Below are positions 1 through 8,070 of a stretch of DNA of 64,000 bases, in pieces. The position numbers and the translations under genes were made by a program. The stretch is from Sphingomonadaceae bacterium PASS1 (GTDB taxonomy: Bacteria > Pseudomonadota > Alphaproteobacteria > Sphingomonadales > Sphingomonadaceae). Each line of letters opens with the position of its first letter. The stretch's first letter is position 1. The notes below the pieces were generated by a model. That model had not been told where the DNA came from and searched no databases. It was given only the letters and a program-made list of their open reading frames with translations. Location: positions 1 through 64,000 of the forward strand of contig NKIR01000002.1 of NCBI GenBank assembly GCA_002255985.1, written 5' to 3'.

Positions 1-144
1 CGCCGCCGATGTCCGGCGGCCGCCGTCATAAATCTCAGCCAATGCCAAAAGCCGCCGCGCTTGGTTCGCGCTCTTCGACGTCCGTGCCAGTCGCCTCAAC
101 GAAGCGCCGTCAAAATCATCCCGCAAGCTAATCGATGCTCCCAT
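1..144 (-). CDS. IS630-family transposase, N-terminal fragment (runs off left edge)
   Basis: Forty-eight codons are open to the window edge, beginning MGASISLRDDF and ending YDGGRRTSAA. The stretch with SANQARRLLALAEIYDGG is the N-terminal helix-turn-helix region I recognise from IS630-type transposases of alphaproteobacteria. The ATG at 144-142 has a strong ribosome binding site (AGGAGGTG) about four bases upstream. The catalytic DDE part lies outside the window, so it cannot be told whether the element is intact. Family call by recall of sequence character. Confidence 0.8.
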   Translation of the reverse strand, partial: MGASISLRDDFDGASLRRLARTSKSANQARRLLALAEIYDGGRRTSAA

Positions 145-491
145 GTCACCTCCTCCAAATGAAGATCAACATAGAATCAGACTTTCAACCGCTTGGGAAT
201 CCCAAATCTGAGTCAGCCTCAGCGCAGGTTGGTATAAACTGACAATGTCCGCAATGTTGTCGTATTCGGACAGTCGGCTTTCTATAAATATTCCGGGAAA
301 GCTGCCCTTCAGTTATAATATCAGCAAACGTCTTGAAGATTTGAAGTCCCACTAGTTCTGTTAGTCAGATTATCACGATAACGGAAAGGAACCGTGCCAA
401 TATGACGATAAAAATGCTTGGCACGATGGCCTGTAACCCTTAGGAAACAGCCAAAGTTGCTGCACAACTCCTGCCATTTTATTGGTACCGC
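145..491. other. Gene-free stretch: presumed IS end and flank
   Basis: No convincing gene is seen here. The part nearest the transposase should hold the terminal inverted repeat of the IS630-type element and its TA target, but without the other end I cannot fix the boundary. Two small inverted repeats are visible: TTGGG/CCCAA around 193-205, and GTGCCAA (394-400) with TTGGCAC (418-424) around an 17-base loop. A short A+T-rich stretch near 282-330 could carry a promoter, but no clean -35/-10 pair stands out. Confidence 0.4.
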
Positions 492-878
492 CTATAATTT
501 GGCCTCTTCGCGGATCTTCATCCGCCAGCCCCAGATACTCAAAATAAACATCGCAGCATTCGATCCAAAATCTAATGCCATCCAGCGGTTTAAAATGGGC
601 AATTCATATACAAAATAATAGTTGAAGCCAAAGAAGGGCAGCAGCGCGACGGCATAAGTCAGAAACGACGCACGCGTAAATCGGCTAAACCAAATGAACA
701 CGCCGCCCAAAACGGCTTGTGCGCCGAAACAACCAATAAAGAGCGCACTGGTCGCGCTCAAATGTTGGTACTCCGGATTGATTGTCATCCGTTCGACCAT
801 ATTGGGTGCAAACAAGCACCAGCCGCCCAAGCCAAAATAGGGCAAAGCGATAAGGCGCTGGATGTGGATAGACTGCAT
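492..878 (-). CDS. Small four-helix membrane protein of unknown function
   Basis: A 128-residue protein with about four hydrophobic segments, beginning MQSIHIQRLIALPYFG and ending WGWRMKIREEAKL. I do not recognise a named family with confidence; it resembles the small uncharacterised integral membrane proteins common in sphingomonads. An upstream in-frame ATG exists at 899, but the strong AGGAGG motif lies directly before the ATG at 878, so that start is chosen. It lies downstream of the DUF808-type gene on no shared transcript that I can show, and next to an IS fragment. Function unknown. Confidence 0.65.
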   Translation of the reverse strand: MQSIHIQRLIALPYFGLGGWCLFAPNMVERMTINPEYQHLSATSALFIGCFGAQAVLGGVFIWFSRFTRASFLTYAVALLPFFGFNYYFVYELPILNRWMALDFGSNAAMFILSIWGWRMKIREEAKL

Positions 879-952
879 ACACCTCCTCCTTTTCATCATC
901 CGTAAAGCGACAGGTTACGGCCACGGCGCGATGAACAGCCCATCCGCTGCCT

Positions 953-1858
953 TCAATGCGCCTTGCGCTTGGGAATCATGTGATGGGCCAATACAATCAC
1001 GGCGCCAATGGCAATCCCCACGATACCGCATAATGCTGCATCAACAACCCACGCCAACGCGCCTTCATGCAGGCCGAAAAACTCCGCGGGGTGAAAGCCA
1101 AAGCCATGGACAATAATTTGTCCGCCGACCCACAGCATTGCCGCGGTGCCGATGGTTGATAAGGCGGCGAGCAACTTTGGCATCCCCTTCACCAGACCAC
1201 GACCAATGGCCTGCGAACCACCGTTTTCCCGCTTCGCCATGTGCAAGCCGATGTCGTCCATTTTAACGATCAACCCAACCACGCCGTAAACCGCAACAGT
1301 GATCGCTATTGCGACAAAGGCCAAAACGCCTGCTTCAAGCCAGATTGACGTTTTGGCGAGGCTTTTCACTTCGTTCAGCGCAATCGCCATGATTTCGGCC
1401 GATAGGATAAAGTCGGTACGTACTGCGCCCTTCACCATATTTTGTTCATGCTCGGCGCTGGTCAATTCCGCCACGTCCTCGGCGAGATTTTCTTCCTCAT
1501 GCGGAACCAGTTTTTCCCAAACCTTTTCGGCACCTTCGAAACACAGATACGCGCCACCTAACATGAGGATTGGTGTAATGGCCCACGGCAGGAAGAGGCT
1601 GAGCAGCAACGCCACGGGCAATATGATTACCAGCTTGTTGAAAAACGAACCTTTCGCAATGCGCCAGATTATTGGCAGTTCGCGGTCAGGCGTAAATCCA
1701 GTAACATATTGCGGCGTCACCGCCGTATCGTCGATTACCACACCTGCAGCCTTGCTACCGGCTTTGCCAGCGGCAGCGGCGACATCGTCCAATGATGCGG
1801 CCGCAACTTTGGCAATCATGGCAATGTCATCAAGTAACGCAGCAAGACCGGATGGCAT
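953..1858 (-). CDS. DUF808 family inner membrane protein (YedI-like)
   Basis: A 301-residue membrane protein starting MPSGLAALLDDIAMIAK, the typical opening of the DUF808/YedI family, followed by a long Ala/Gly-rich soluble stretch (residues 15-50), membrane segments around 85-115 with a GGAYLCFEGAEK motif, and further helices in the C-terminal half (about 180-295). The start at 1858 is preceded by AAGGAA; an upstream in-frame ATG (1918) lacks a ribosome site and adds residues not seen in the family. The biochemical role of DUF808 proteins is unknown to me. It points away from secE, so it is not part of the translation operon. Confidence 0.85.
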   Translation of the reverse strand: MPSGLAALLDDIAMIAKVAAASLDDVAAAAGKAGSKAAGVVIDDTAVTPQYVTGFTPDRELPIIWRIAKGSFFNKLVIILPVALLLSLFLPWAITPILMLGGAYLCFEGAEKVWEKLVPHEEENLAEDVAELTSAEHEQNMVKGAVRTDFILSAEIMAIALNEVKSLAKTSIWLEAGVLAFVAIAITVAVYGVVGLIVKMDDIGLHMAKRENGGSQAIGRGLVKGMPKLLAALSTIGTAAMLWVGGQIIVHGFGFHPAEFFGLHEGALAWVVDAALCGIVGIAIGAVIVLAHHMIPKRKAH

Positions 1859-2086
1859 TTGGATTTTTCCTTGATGAGATGAAGCCTTGAGGGATAGCCA
1901 AAAACCGCAACAGTTCAAGGCTGTTCAAAACGGATAGCGGGCCAAGGATGCATTCCCAAAGCCACTTGCCTCGCACCGAATCCATCGCTAAAGGCCTAGT
2001 CTTTCCGAAATCGGAACCTATATTGCTCTCGACCTGCCGGTCGGAGCGCTGGCGGCTATCCTCGGGATCGAACAGGAAGACAGTAT

Positions 2087-2287
2087 ATGGCAAAGACAAG
2101 CCCCGGTGAATTCATCCGTCAGGTACGGACCGAAATCGGCAAGGTAGTATGGCCGTCGAGGCAGGAAACCGTGCAGACCGCGATCATGGTATTGATCATG
2201 ACGATCATCTTGGCCGTCTTCTTTTTGGGCGTCGACGCGGTATTCGCCGCAATCGTAAAGGGACTGCTTGCGCTAGCCGAAGGCTAA
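2087..2287 (+). CDS. secE: Preprotein translocase subunit SecE
   Basis: A 66-residue single-span protein, the short form of SecE found in alphaproteobacteria. The amphipathic region EFIRQVRTEIGKVVWPSRQET (residues 8-28) is the conserved cytosolic helix with the hallmark VVWPSR motif, followed by one transmembrane helix (about 30-60). SecE clamps SecY in the SecYEG translocon at the inner membrane. The start has an AGGAAG motif upstream. nusG follows 43 bases later, the classical secE-nusG arrangement. No tRNA-Trp is seen upstream, although that is a frequent neighbour elsewhere. Confidence 0.97.
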   Translation: MAKTSPGEFIRQVRTEIGKVVWPSRQETVQTAIMVLIMTIILAVFFLGVDAVFAAIVKGLLALAEG

Positions 2288-2330
2288 GCCGCGGTCACTC
2301 GAAAGAGTTTTGAGGAAAAGAAGAGATATT

Positions 2331-2867
2331 ATGGCACGCTGGTACATCATTCACGCTTATTCGGGTTTTGAAAACAAGGTCCGCGACCAGATTCTTTCTG
2401 AAGCCGAGCGTATTGGCCTCTCGCAGCTTGTGGAAGCGGTCGAGGTTCCGACCGAGCAAGTTACTGAAGTGCGCCGTGGCAAGAAGATCAAGGCCGAACG
2501 CAAGTTCTTCCCGGGTTATGTCCTTGCCAAGCTGAACATGAACGACGACGTTTATCATTTGGTCAAGAACACAGCCAAGGTAACGGGCTTTCTGGGCGCG
2601 GGTAACAAGCCGCAGCCAATCAGCGAAGCCGAAGCAGCGCGCATTTTGAACACGAAGCAGGAACTCGAAGCTGCGCCGAAGAAGCGCGTTTCGGTCGACT
2701 ACGAAATCGGCGATCAGGTCAAGGTACTGGGCGGTCCATTCGCAAGCTTCAACGGCGCAGTCGAAGAGCTCGATTTCGACAAGAACCGCGTGAAGGTATC
2801 GGTCAGCATCTTTGGCCGTGCGACACCGGTCGAACTGGATTTCGAAGAAGTCGAATTGATGAAGTGA
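2331..2867 (+). CDS. nusG: Transcription termination/antitermination factor NusG
   Basis: A 178-residue NusG with the N-terminal NGN domain ([16 protein letters not shown] onward; FFPGYVLAK near residue 61) that contacts RNA polymerase, and a C-terminal KOW domain (about 125-178, with [16 protein letters not shown]) that contacts Rho or S10. The start at 2331 is used because [12 protein letters not shown] is the family's N-terminus and is preceded by a purine-rich site; an earlier in-frame codon at 2310 would add seven basic residues. The stop codon overlaps a hairpin that looks like a terminator, so nusG probably ends the secE-nusG transcript. Confidence 0.97.
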   Translation: MARWYIIHAYSGFENKVRDQILSEAERIGLSQLVEAVEVPTEQVTEVRRGKKIKAERKFFPGYVLAKLNMNDDVYHLVKNTAKVTGFLGAGNKPQPISEAEAARILNTKQELEAAPKKRVSVDYEIGDQVKVLGGPFASFNGAVEELDFDKNRVKVSVSIFGRATPVELDFEEVELMK

Positions 2868-2895
2868 TGGCCTTCGCTGGCCATCTTTCTTTCCT
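2866..2895 (+). terminator. Hairpin terminator at the nusG stop codon
   Basis: GATGGCC (2866-2872) and GGCCATC (2879-2885) form a 7-bp stem with a six-base loop, followed by a T/C-rich run TTTCTTTCCT. The 5' arm starts inside the nusG stop codon and the T-run ends at the tesB start. The stem is short and the tail is interrupted by C, so it may only attenuate. Confidence 0.5.
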
Positions 2896-3828
2896 ATGAC
2901 CTCCGTACTTTCGCCTGAACAGATACAGGCGCGCATCGAAAAGGCGAACGCGGCGCACAGCGCGATACCTGCTGACAAGCTGGTTCGTGGCCTTGTGCGT
3001 CTGTTCGATTTTTCCGCTGCAGACGAACCCGACGAATTCACATTCCCGGCATTCTCTCATCCGTCGCGCGACCGCATTTTCGGCGGGCAGATTATCGCGC
3101 AAGCCATGATGGCTGCGGCGCGTACCGTTGACCCGGACAAGCAAGTCCATTCGCTGCATGCCTATTTCTTGCGCGGTGGCAGCGAAGCCCTACCGCTGCA
3201 TTTTCGCGTTCACCGCGATTTTGATGGCCGCGCATTTTCGAACCGTCGGGTCGTCGTCCGGCAAGAAGGCAAGGTTATTTTCAACCTGACCGCCTCCTTC
3301 CAAAAGCCTGAAGCAGGCTTTTCACATCAAGTAACGATGCCCGATTTGCTACCGCCCGAAAAATGCTGGGAATTTCCGGAAGCCATGGCGCGCAATCCCG
3401 ATATACCGGACAATATACTTGAGCGCATGGCACATCCCCGGCCATTTGAACTCCGCAGCTTTCGTCCTGCCCCCGATGCCAAGGCTACGCGCCATTATCA
3501 ATGGTTCCGCTTGCGTGCGCCGATTGAGGGCGACCAGTTGCTGCACCGTGCGCTTCTGTCGTTTGCGTCCGATATGGGGCTGCTGTCATCCGCGATGCTG
3601 CCGCATGGACTGCATTGGGTGACGCCCGGCCTGTTTTCCACCAGCCTGGACCATGCCATGTGGTTCCATAACGATGTTCAGGTGGACCAGTGGTTCGTGT
3701 ATGTCATGGACAGCGACTGGACCGGGGGCAGCCGCGGCATCAACCATGGCTGGATTTATAGCCAAGATGGCACATTGGTCGCATCCGTCGTTCAGGAAGG
3801 TCTGCTGCGGCTCACACCGCCGGCATAA
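2896..3828 (+). CDS. tesB: Acyl-CoA thioesterase II (TesB family)
   Basis: A 310-residue double-hotdog thioesterase that should hydrolyse acyl-CoA to free fatty acid and CoA in the cytoplasm. The N-terminal hotdog carries RIFGGQIIAQAMMAA (about 60-74); the C-terminal one carries the catalytic network at Asp226 (LSFASDMG), Ser250 (STSLDHAMWFH, Thr in the E. coli enzyme as I recall it) and Gln300 (SVVQEGLLR). It is wedged between nusG and rplK, only ten bases after the nusG hairpin, and has no ribosome binding site before its ATG. Translation may depend on read-through of that hairpin, or the true start may lie slightly elsewhere. The family call is secure, the exact start is not. Confidence 0.92.
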   Translation: MTSVLSPEQIQARIEKANAAHSAIPADKLVRGLVRLFDFSAADEPDEFTFPAFSHPSRDRIFGGQIIAQAMMAAARTVDPDKQVHSLHAYFLRGGSEALPLHFRVHRDFDGRAFSNRRVVVRQEGKVIFNLTASFQKPEAGFSHQVTMPDLLPPEKCWEFPEAMARNPDIPDNILERMAHPRPFELRSFRPAPDAKATRHYQWFRLRAPIEGDQLLHRALLSFASDMGLLSSAMLPHGLHWVTPGLFSTSLDHAMWFHNDVQVDQWFVYVMDSDWTGGSRGINHGWIYSQDGTLVASVVQEGLLRLTPPA

Positions 3829-4000
3829 CCGCGCAAAGGCTTGCATTATCCCTGCATTGCGGATAGTGGCACCGTTTCTCGGCGCATTAGCGACGTGATT
3901 CCGTGTGGGAGGACATCATCTGATGTCTGTTGGACCACTTAATTTGACCCGTTTCCGTCCTTTTAGGGCATTGCGGCGATAGAATGAAAGGACGCCATTC
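3829..4000 (+). promoter_or_regulatory. Leader region upstream of rplK-rplA
   Basis: A 172-base gap before rplK, where the L11 promoter and the L1-binding leader would be expected from known ribosomal operon control. A small inverted repeat, GACATCA (3912-3918) and TGATGTC (3921-3927), is visible. I do not see a convincing -35/-10 pair and have not matched an L1 operator, so the assignment rests on position. Confidence 0.35.
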
Positions 4001-4432
4001 ATGGCAAAGAAAATTGACGGCTATATCGGCCTGCAGGTTCCTGCAGGTTCGGCCACCCCATCCCCGCCAATCGGCCCAGCATTGGGTCAGCGCGGCGTAA
4101 ACATCATGGAATTCTGCAAGCAGTTCAACGCTGCGACCGCTGACATGGAAAAGGGCACCCCGATTCCAACGAAGATCACCGTGTTCGCAGACAAGAGCTT
4201 CACCTTTGCGATGAAGTCGCCACCAGCGACCTACCTCATCAAGAAGGTTCTTGGCCTCAAGTCAGGTTCGAAAGAACCAGGCAAGATCACCGCTGGTACA
4301 ATCACACGCGCGCAGCTCGAAGAAGTCGCAACCATCAAGATGGCCGACCTCAATGCGAACGACATGGACGCAGCAGTAAAAATCATCGCAGGCTCGGCTA
4401 CCGCCATGGGCCTCGAAGTAGTGGAGGGCTGA
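4001..4432 (+). CDS. rplK: 50S ribosomal protein L11
   Basis: A full-length 143-residue L11. The N-terminal domain begins [18 protein letters not shown] and holds the proline-rich [21 protein letters not shown] segment that binds thiostrepton and factors at the GTPase-associated centre; the C-terminal domain binds 23S rRNA. The ATG follows an AAAGGAC site. rplA starts four bases after the stop, so the two form the expected rplK-rplA unit. Confidence 0.98.
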   Translation: MAKKIDGYIGLQVPAGSATPSPPIGPALGQRGVNIMEFCKQFNAATADMEKGTPIPTKITVFADKSFTFAMKSPPATYLIKKVLGLKSGSKEPGKITAGTITRAQLEEVATIKMADLNANDMDAAVKIIAGSATAMGLEVVEG

Positions 4433-4436
4433 TCCG

Positions 4437-5132
4437 ATGGCCAAGCTTACCAAAAAAGCAAAATCGCTCGCGCATTTGGATGCCGACAAGCTCTACGGCG
4501 TTGATGAAGCGCTGAAGATGATCAAAGAAATGGCTACCGCCAAGTTTGACGAAACCATCGAAGTTGCAATGAATCTGGGCGTTGACCCACGTCATGCTGA
4601 CCAAATGGTTCGCGGCATGGTTTCGCTTCCAGCCGGTACCGGCAAGGAAATGAAGGTTGCCGTCTTCGCACGTGGCGACAAGGCTACTGCAGCTTCCGCT
4701 GCTGGTGCAGACAAAGTCGGCGCCGAAGACCTGATGGAAGATATGTTGGCCGGCAACCTTGATTATGACCGCGTTATCGCAACGCCGGACATGATGGGCA
4801 TCGTTGGCCGCTTGGGTAAGACCTTAGGTCCAAAGGGCCTGATGCCAAACCCGAAGCTTGGCACAGTCACCATGGACGTTGCTGAAGCTGTAAAGGCTGC
4901 AAAGGCCGGTCAGGTTGAGTTCCGCGTTGAAAAGCAGGGCATCATCCACAGCGGCATCGGCAAGAAGAGCTTCTCCGACGCTGACCTGCGCAAGAACTTT
5001 GACGCGTTGATTGACGCCGTCATCAAGAACAAGCCAAGCGGATCAAAGGGCAAATATGTCCGCCGCGTTGCGGTCAGCTCGTCAATGGGCCCAGGCCTCA
5101 AGATCAATCTGGCGGACGTCGCTGGCGCTTAA
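4437..5132 (+). CDS. rplA: 50S ribosomal protein L1
   Basis: A full-length 231-residue L1 of the ribosomal L1 stalk, which also represses its own operon by binding the mRNA leader. Typical features are [18 protein letters not shown] (about 126-143) and [16 protein letters not shown] near the C-terminus. It is four bases downstream of rplK and closed by a strong terminator. In most bacteria rplJ-rplL follow directly; here they lie 8 kb away behind unrelated genes. Confidence 0.98.
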   Translation: MAKLTKKAKSLAHLDADKLYGVDEALKMIKEMATAKFDETIEVAMNLGVDPRHADQMVRGMVSLPAGTGKEMKVAVFARGDKATAASAAGADKVGAEDLMEDMLAGNLDYDRVIATPDMMGIVGRLGKTLGPKGLMPNPKLGTVTMDVAEAVKAAKAGQVEFRVEKQGIIHSGIGKKSFSDADLRKNFDALIDAVIKNKPSGSKGKYVRRVAVSSSMGPGLKINLADVAGA

Positions 5133-5154
5133 GCCACGACATCAAACGAATATC

Positions 5155-5190
5155 AAAAGGGCTGGAGGGAAACCTCCGGCCCTTTTTCTT
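5155..5190 (+). terminator. Rho-independent terminator after rplA
   Basis: GGGCTGGAGG (5159-5168) pairs with CCTCCGGCCC (5173-5182) over ten base pairs (one G-U) with a GAAA tetraloop, preceded by four A and followed by TTTTTCTT. A textbook intrinsic terminator 26 bases after the rplA stop. Confidence 0.93.
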
Positions 5191-5224
5191 TGCGGCTGAT
5201 GCCGTTATCCAATAGCCTTTCAAG

Positions 5225-6490
5225 ATGCGATTATTTTTGGCCTTTATTATTGCGCTGCTTACACTGGCCGCCGTTGCGACTGCGCCGGTTCAGCCAAAAG
5301 CTGCAACCCCCGTCAAATCGATCGCCGTTCCCATCAGGCATATCACCCCCGGGATCGAAGCCTTGCTTTACGACCGACTGGCGCTGCTCAAGGGAAAGCG
5401 GGTCGCACTGTTGACCAATCAGACCGGCGTTAATCGCAAGGGCGTCAGCGACCTCGATCTGTTGCGCGCGCATCCCGCTATCAATCTCGTCGCGCTTTTT
5501 AGCCCGGAACATGGTGTGCGTGGCGAGGCCCAAGCCGGTGAAAAGGTGGCTTCGGGCATCGATCCAAAATCCGGCTTGCCAGTCCAAAGCCTCTACGGCG
5601 AAACCAAGATGCCGACTGACAAGATGATGCAAGGCATTGATATTGTGCTGGTCGATCTGCAGGGCGTCGGCACGCGCTTTTATACATATTGCTCGACATT
5701 GCTGTTCATGCTGCGCGCCGCAGAGAAATCCGGAGCCCAAGTAATCGTGCTGGATCGTCCCAACCCGCAAGCCGGGGTGATGATAGAGGGGCCAGTCCTC
5801 GAACCTGCATTTACCTCTTTCGTCGGAAGTTTTGCCATGCCGGTACGCCACGGAATGACGTTTGGAGAGCTGGCGCAGATGTTCGTCGGCGAGGAAAAGC
5901 TGCGCACGCGCTTACGCGTTATTCCCATGCGCGGCTGGAATCGCGACTTGGCGCCCTATGTCGGCTGGAATTTGCCTTGGGTGCCGCCCTCACCCAATAT
6001 GCGGTCACCCCGAACAGCCGCAGTATATCCCGGCACGGCCTTGTTCGAGGGCACCAACATCTCCGAAGGACGGGGCAGCGCAAAACCCTTCGAATATATC
6101 GGCGCGCCTTTCATCGATGGCGCGGCACTGGTAGAACGATTAAATGCAATGGGATTGCCGGGTGTCACTTTCGCGCCCATTTCCTTTACACCGGATTTTT
6201 CCAAATATGCCGAGCAGCAGTGCCACGGCGTGTGGGTCATCCCCACCAACAGCTCGACATTCCAGCCATTCCGCACCGGTATAGCGCTGGTGAAGGCTGT
6301 CCACGACTTGTACCCCAACAAGTTTGAATTCCGCTCCGGCTCTCCAAGCTTTTTTGACCAGCTGGCAGGAACCGACACGGTCCGTAAAGGCATTTTGGAC
6401 GGAAAAGCTGTCAGCGAGATCGAAGCTCAGTGGCAACCCGGACTTAACGCCTTTATGCAATTACGGGCGCGGTATCTGATTTATCATTGA
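5225..6490 (+). CDS. namZ: Exo-beta-N-acetylmuramidase NamZ family protein (DUF1343)
   Basis: A 421-residue exported protein with an N-terminal signal peptide (residues 1-20, MRLFLAFIIALLTLAAVATA). The mature part matches the DUF1343 family, with VALLTNQTGVNRKG, LFSPEHGVRGEAQAGE, SLYGETKMP, LVDLQGVGTRFYTY, VLDRPNPQ and a C-terminal EGTNISEGRG motif. Characterised members are NamZ, which removes terminal MurNAc from peptidoglycan fragments; the same reaction is inferred here, in the periplasm. Its 3' end overlaps the convergent symporter gene by 38 bases. An MurC/Mpl-like ligase and an LD-carboxypeptidase further on suggest active cell-wall recycling. Confidence 0.88.
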   Translation: MRLFLAFIIALLTLAAVATAPVQPKAATPVKSIAVPIRHITPGIEALLYDRLALLKGKRVALLTNQTGVNRKGVSDLDLLRAHPAINLVALFSPEHGVRGEAQAGEKVASGIDPKSGLPVQSLYGETKMPTDKMMQGIDIVLVDLQGVGTRFYTYCSTLLFMLRAAEKSGAQVIVLDRPNPQAGVMIEGPVLEPAFTSFVGSFAMPVRHGMTFGELAQMFVGEEKLRTRLRVIPMRGWNRDLAPYVGWNLPWVPPSPNMRSPRTAAVYPGTALFEGTNISEGRGSAKPFEYIGAPFIDGAALVERLNAMGLPGVTFAPISFTPDFSKYAEQQCHGVWVIPTNSSTFQPFRTGIALVKAVHDLYPNKFEFRSGSPSFFDQLAGTDTVRKGILDGKAVSEIEAQWQPGLNAFMQLRARYLIYH

Positions 6491-8015
6491 TATCACGGCC
6501 TGCGCAGCAAACACCAAATGCGACTGCCGTCCCGATACATAGCTGCCATGGGAAGGCCAGAGCCTTCCACGTCGTTGGGAGGCCAAGACTGTCCACGACA
6601 TAATGCTGTTGCAGCAGGATTGTCACAAAGCCAGCCAGCAGAGCGGCGATCACCGACCATGTCGCCCCACGCTTCGTAAACACCACGGTGCCATAGACCC
6701 CCAGCAAGCCCGAATAAGCAAAGACCATGACGCCGAGTACAAATTCAAGCAACGGCGTGTCGCTATAATGCTGCCAATAGAAACACAGTATCGACATCGC
6801 AAACAGCGCACATGCGAGCAATATCATCGCCACGCGGCCAGCGTTGACATAATGCTGCTCGTTGGACGGTGCGCCACGCCGTTCCCGCCAAGGCCGGTAA
6901 AAATCGTTCACGACCACCGCCGACATCGAAATCAGTCCGGAATTGATTGCTGCTGCTGCAATTACGCCCACGGTTACCAGCCCGCGCAAGCCGGGTGGGA
7001 TTTCAGACAGAATGAACGACATGAAAACCGTGATTTTTTCGCCTGCGAACGCATTGGTAGCGCCAACGCTCACGCCCATCAGGTCGGGGCGGTTGTAGAA
7101 GATGTGGAGCAGCGATCCTATTGCCATGAATAACGCCACCACAGGGATTGCCGCCCACATGCTCGCATACAAAGCGCGTTTACCCGATTGTGCATTTTCG
7201 CATGCCAGAAAGCGCTGCGTCGTGTCCTGATCGAGCCCGGCATTGCCGATATTGAGCAGCACCAGCCCGGTCAGGATCGCCCAAACGGTAAACGGCTTGG
7301 TAAAGTCGAACGACCAGTCAAACAAACGCAGCTTGTCCATTCCGTCCGGTGCAAATTGAAGCGCGTCCCAGATTTCCGGAGCAGGTGCAGGGATTTTCAC
7401 CAGCAGGAAAATGAGCACCAGCACCGCACCACCAAGGTAGAGCACGACCTGCACCAGGTCGCTCCAGATAACGGCATTCAGGCCGCCGAACAGTGTGAAC
7501 ACAACACCGAAGATGACTAGAACCGCCGACGCGATAACGATATGCTGCGGCTCGACATCAAGGAAGATGATCATCGAAACCGCAATAGCGGCAAGATACA
7601 ACCGCGCGCCGCTCGCCAAGATCCGGCCGACGAGATACATTCCCGCCGCCGCGCGTCTTGCGGTCGCGTCGAAACGGGCTTCCAACAATTCATATACCGT
7701 GGTCGCACCGATTGCGTAGAAACGCGGGATCAGGAAACGTGCGACGATAAAGGCAGCGATGATCGCGGCGAAGTTGCTTGTGAGATAGCTGTAATCACCG
7801 CGATAGCTGTTATCGGGGGCGCCGAGAAATGTTGCCGCTGACTGCATCGTCGACAGAACGGACACTGCAACCAACCAGACCGGCGCATGATGCCCGGCGA
7901 GGAAATAGTCATCCGCCGTCTTGGTCCGCCGTGTCGCCTGATAACCGGAAAATGCCAGCAATGCGACATAGGCAAGCAATATGCCCCAGTCGTAAACGGT
8001 GAATGCTAATGGCAT
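6453..8015 (-). CDS. Sodium:solute symporter family (SSS) permease
   Basis: A 520-residue integral membrane protein with about 13-14 transmembrane helices. SSS family signs are YQATRRTKTADDYFLAGHHAPVW near the N-terminus, the GGLNAVIWSDLVQVVLYLGGA segment (about 183-205), and GNAGLDQDTTQRFLACENAQSGKRA (about 262-286). It should import an organic solute with sodium; the substrate cannot be read from sequence. Its convergent neighbour is the NamZ muramidase, so an amino sugar such as MurNAc or anhydro-MurNAc is a reasonable guess. A run of A/G (GGGGGAG) before the ATG serves as ribosome site. Confidence 0.88.
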   Translation of the reverse strand: MPLAFTVYDWGILLAYVALLAFSGYQATRRTKTADDYFLAGHHAPVWLVAVSVLSTMQSAATFLGAPDNSYRGDYSYLTSNFAAIIAAFIVARFLIPRFYAIGATTVYELLEARFDATARRAAAGMYLVGRILASGARLYLAAIAVSMIIFLDVEPQHIVIASAVLVIFGVVFTLFGGLNAVIWSDLVQVVLYLGGAVLVLIFLLVKIPAPAPEIWDALQFAPDGMDKLRLFDWSFDFTKPFTVWAILTGLVLLNIGNAGLDQDTTQRFLACENAQSGKRALYASMWAAIPVVALFMAIGSLLHIFYNRPDLMGVSVGATNAFAGEKITVFMSFILSEIPPGLRGLVTVGVIAAAAINSGLISMSAVVVNDFYRPWRERRGAPSNEQHYVNAGRVAMILLACALFAMSILCFYWQHYSDTPLLEFVLGVMVFAYSGLLGVYGTVVFTKRGATWSVIAALLAGFVTILLQQHYVVDSLGLPTTWKALAFPWQLCIGTAVAFGVCCAGRDINDKSDTAPVIA

Positions 8016-8070
8016 GAATGCTCCCCCAAGGCTGAGCCTTTAGCGGAACATGCCTGTTTGTTCAAATGCG

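Noticed and set aside
1299-1874. A 191-codon open frame on the plus strand opposite the DUF808 gene
   Set aside because: It lies fully antisense to a clear family member, shows no recognisable domain, and its composition is that expected of a high-G+C shadow frame.
1919-2086. Possible tRNA-Trp upstream of secE
   Set aside because: tRNA-Trp is a common neighbour of secE, but no cloverleaf or T-arm sequence could be found in this gap.
2295-3041. A 248-codon minus-strand frame across nusG and tesB
   Set aside because: It covers two well-supported plus-strand genes including the intergenic hairpin; no family resemblance.
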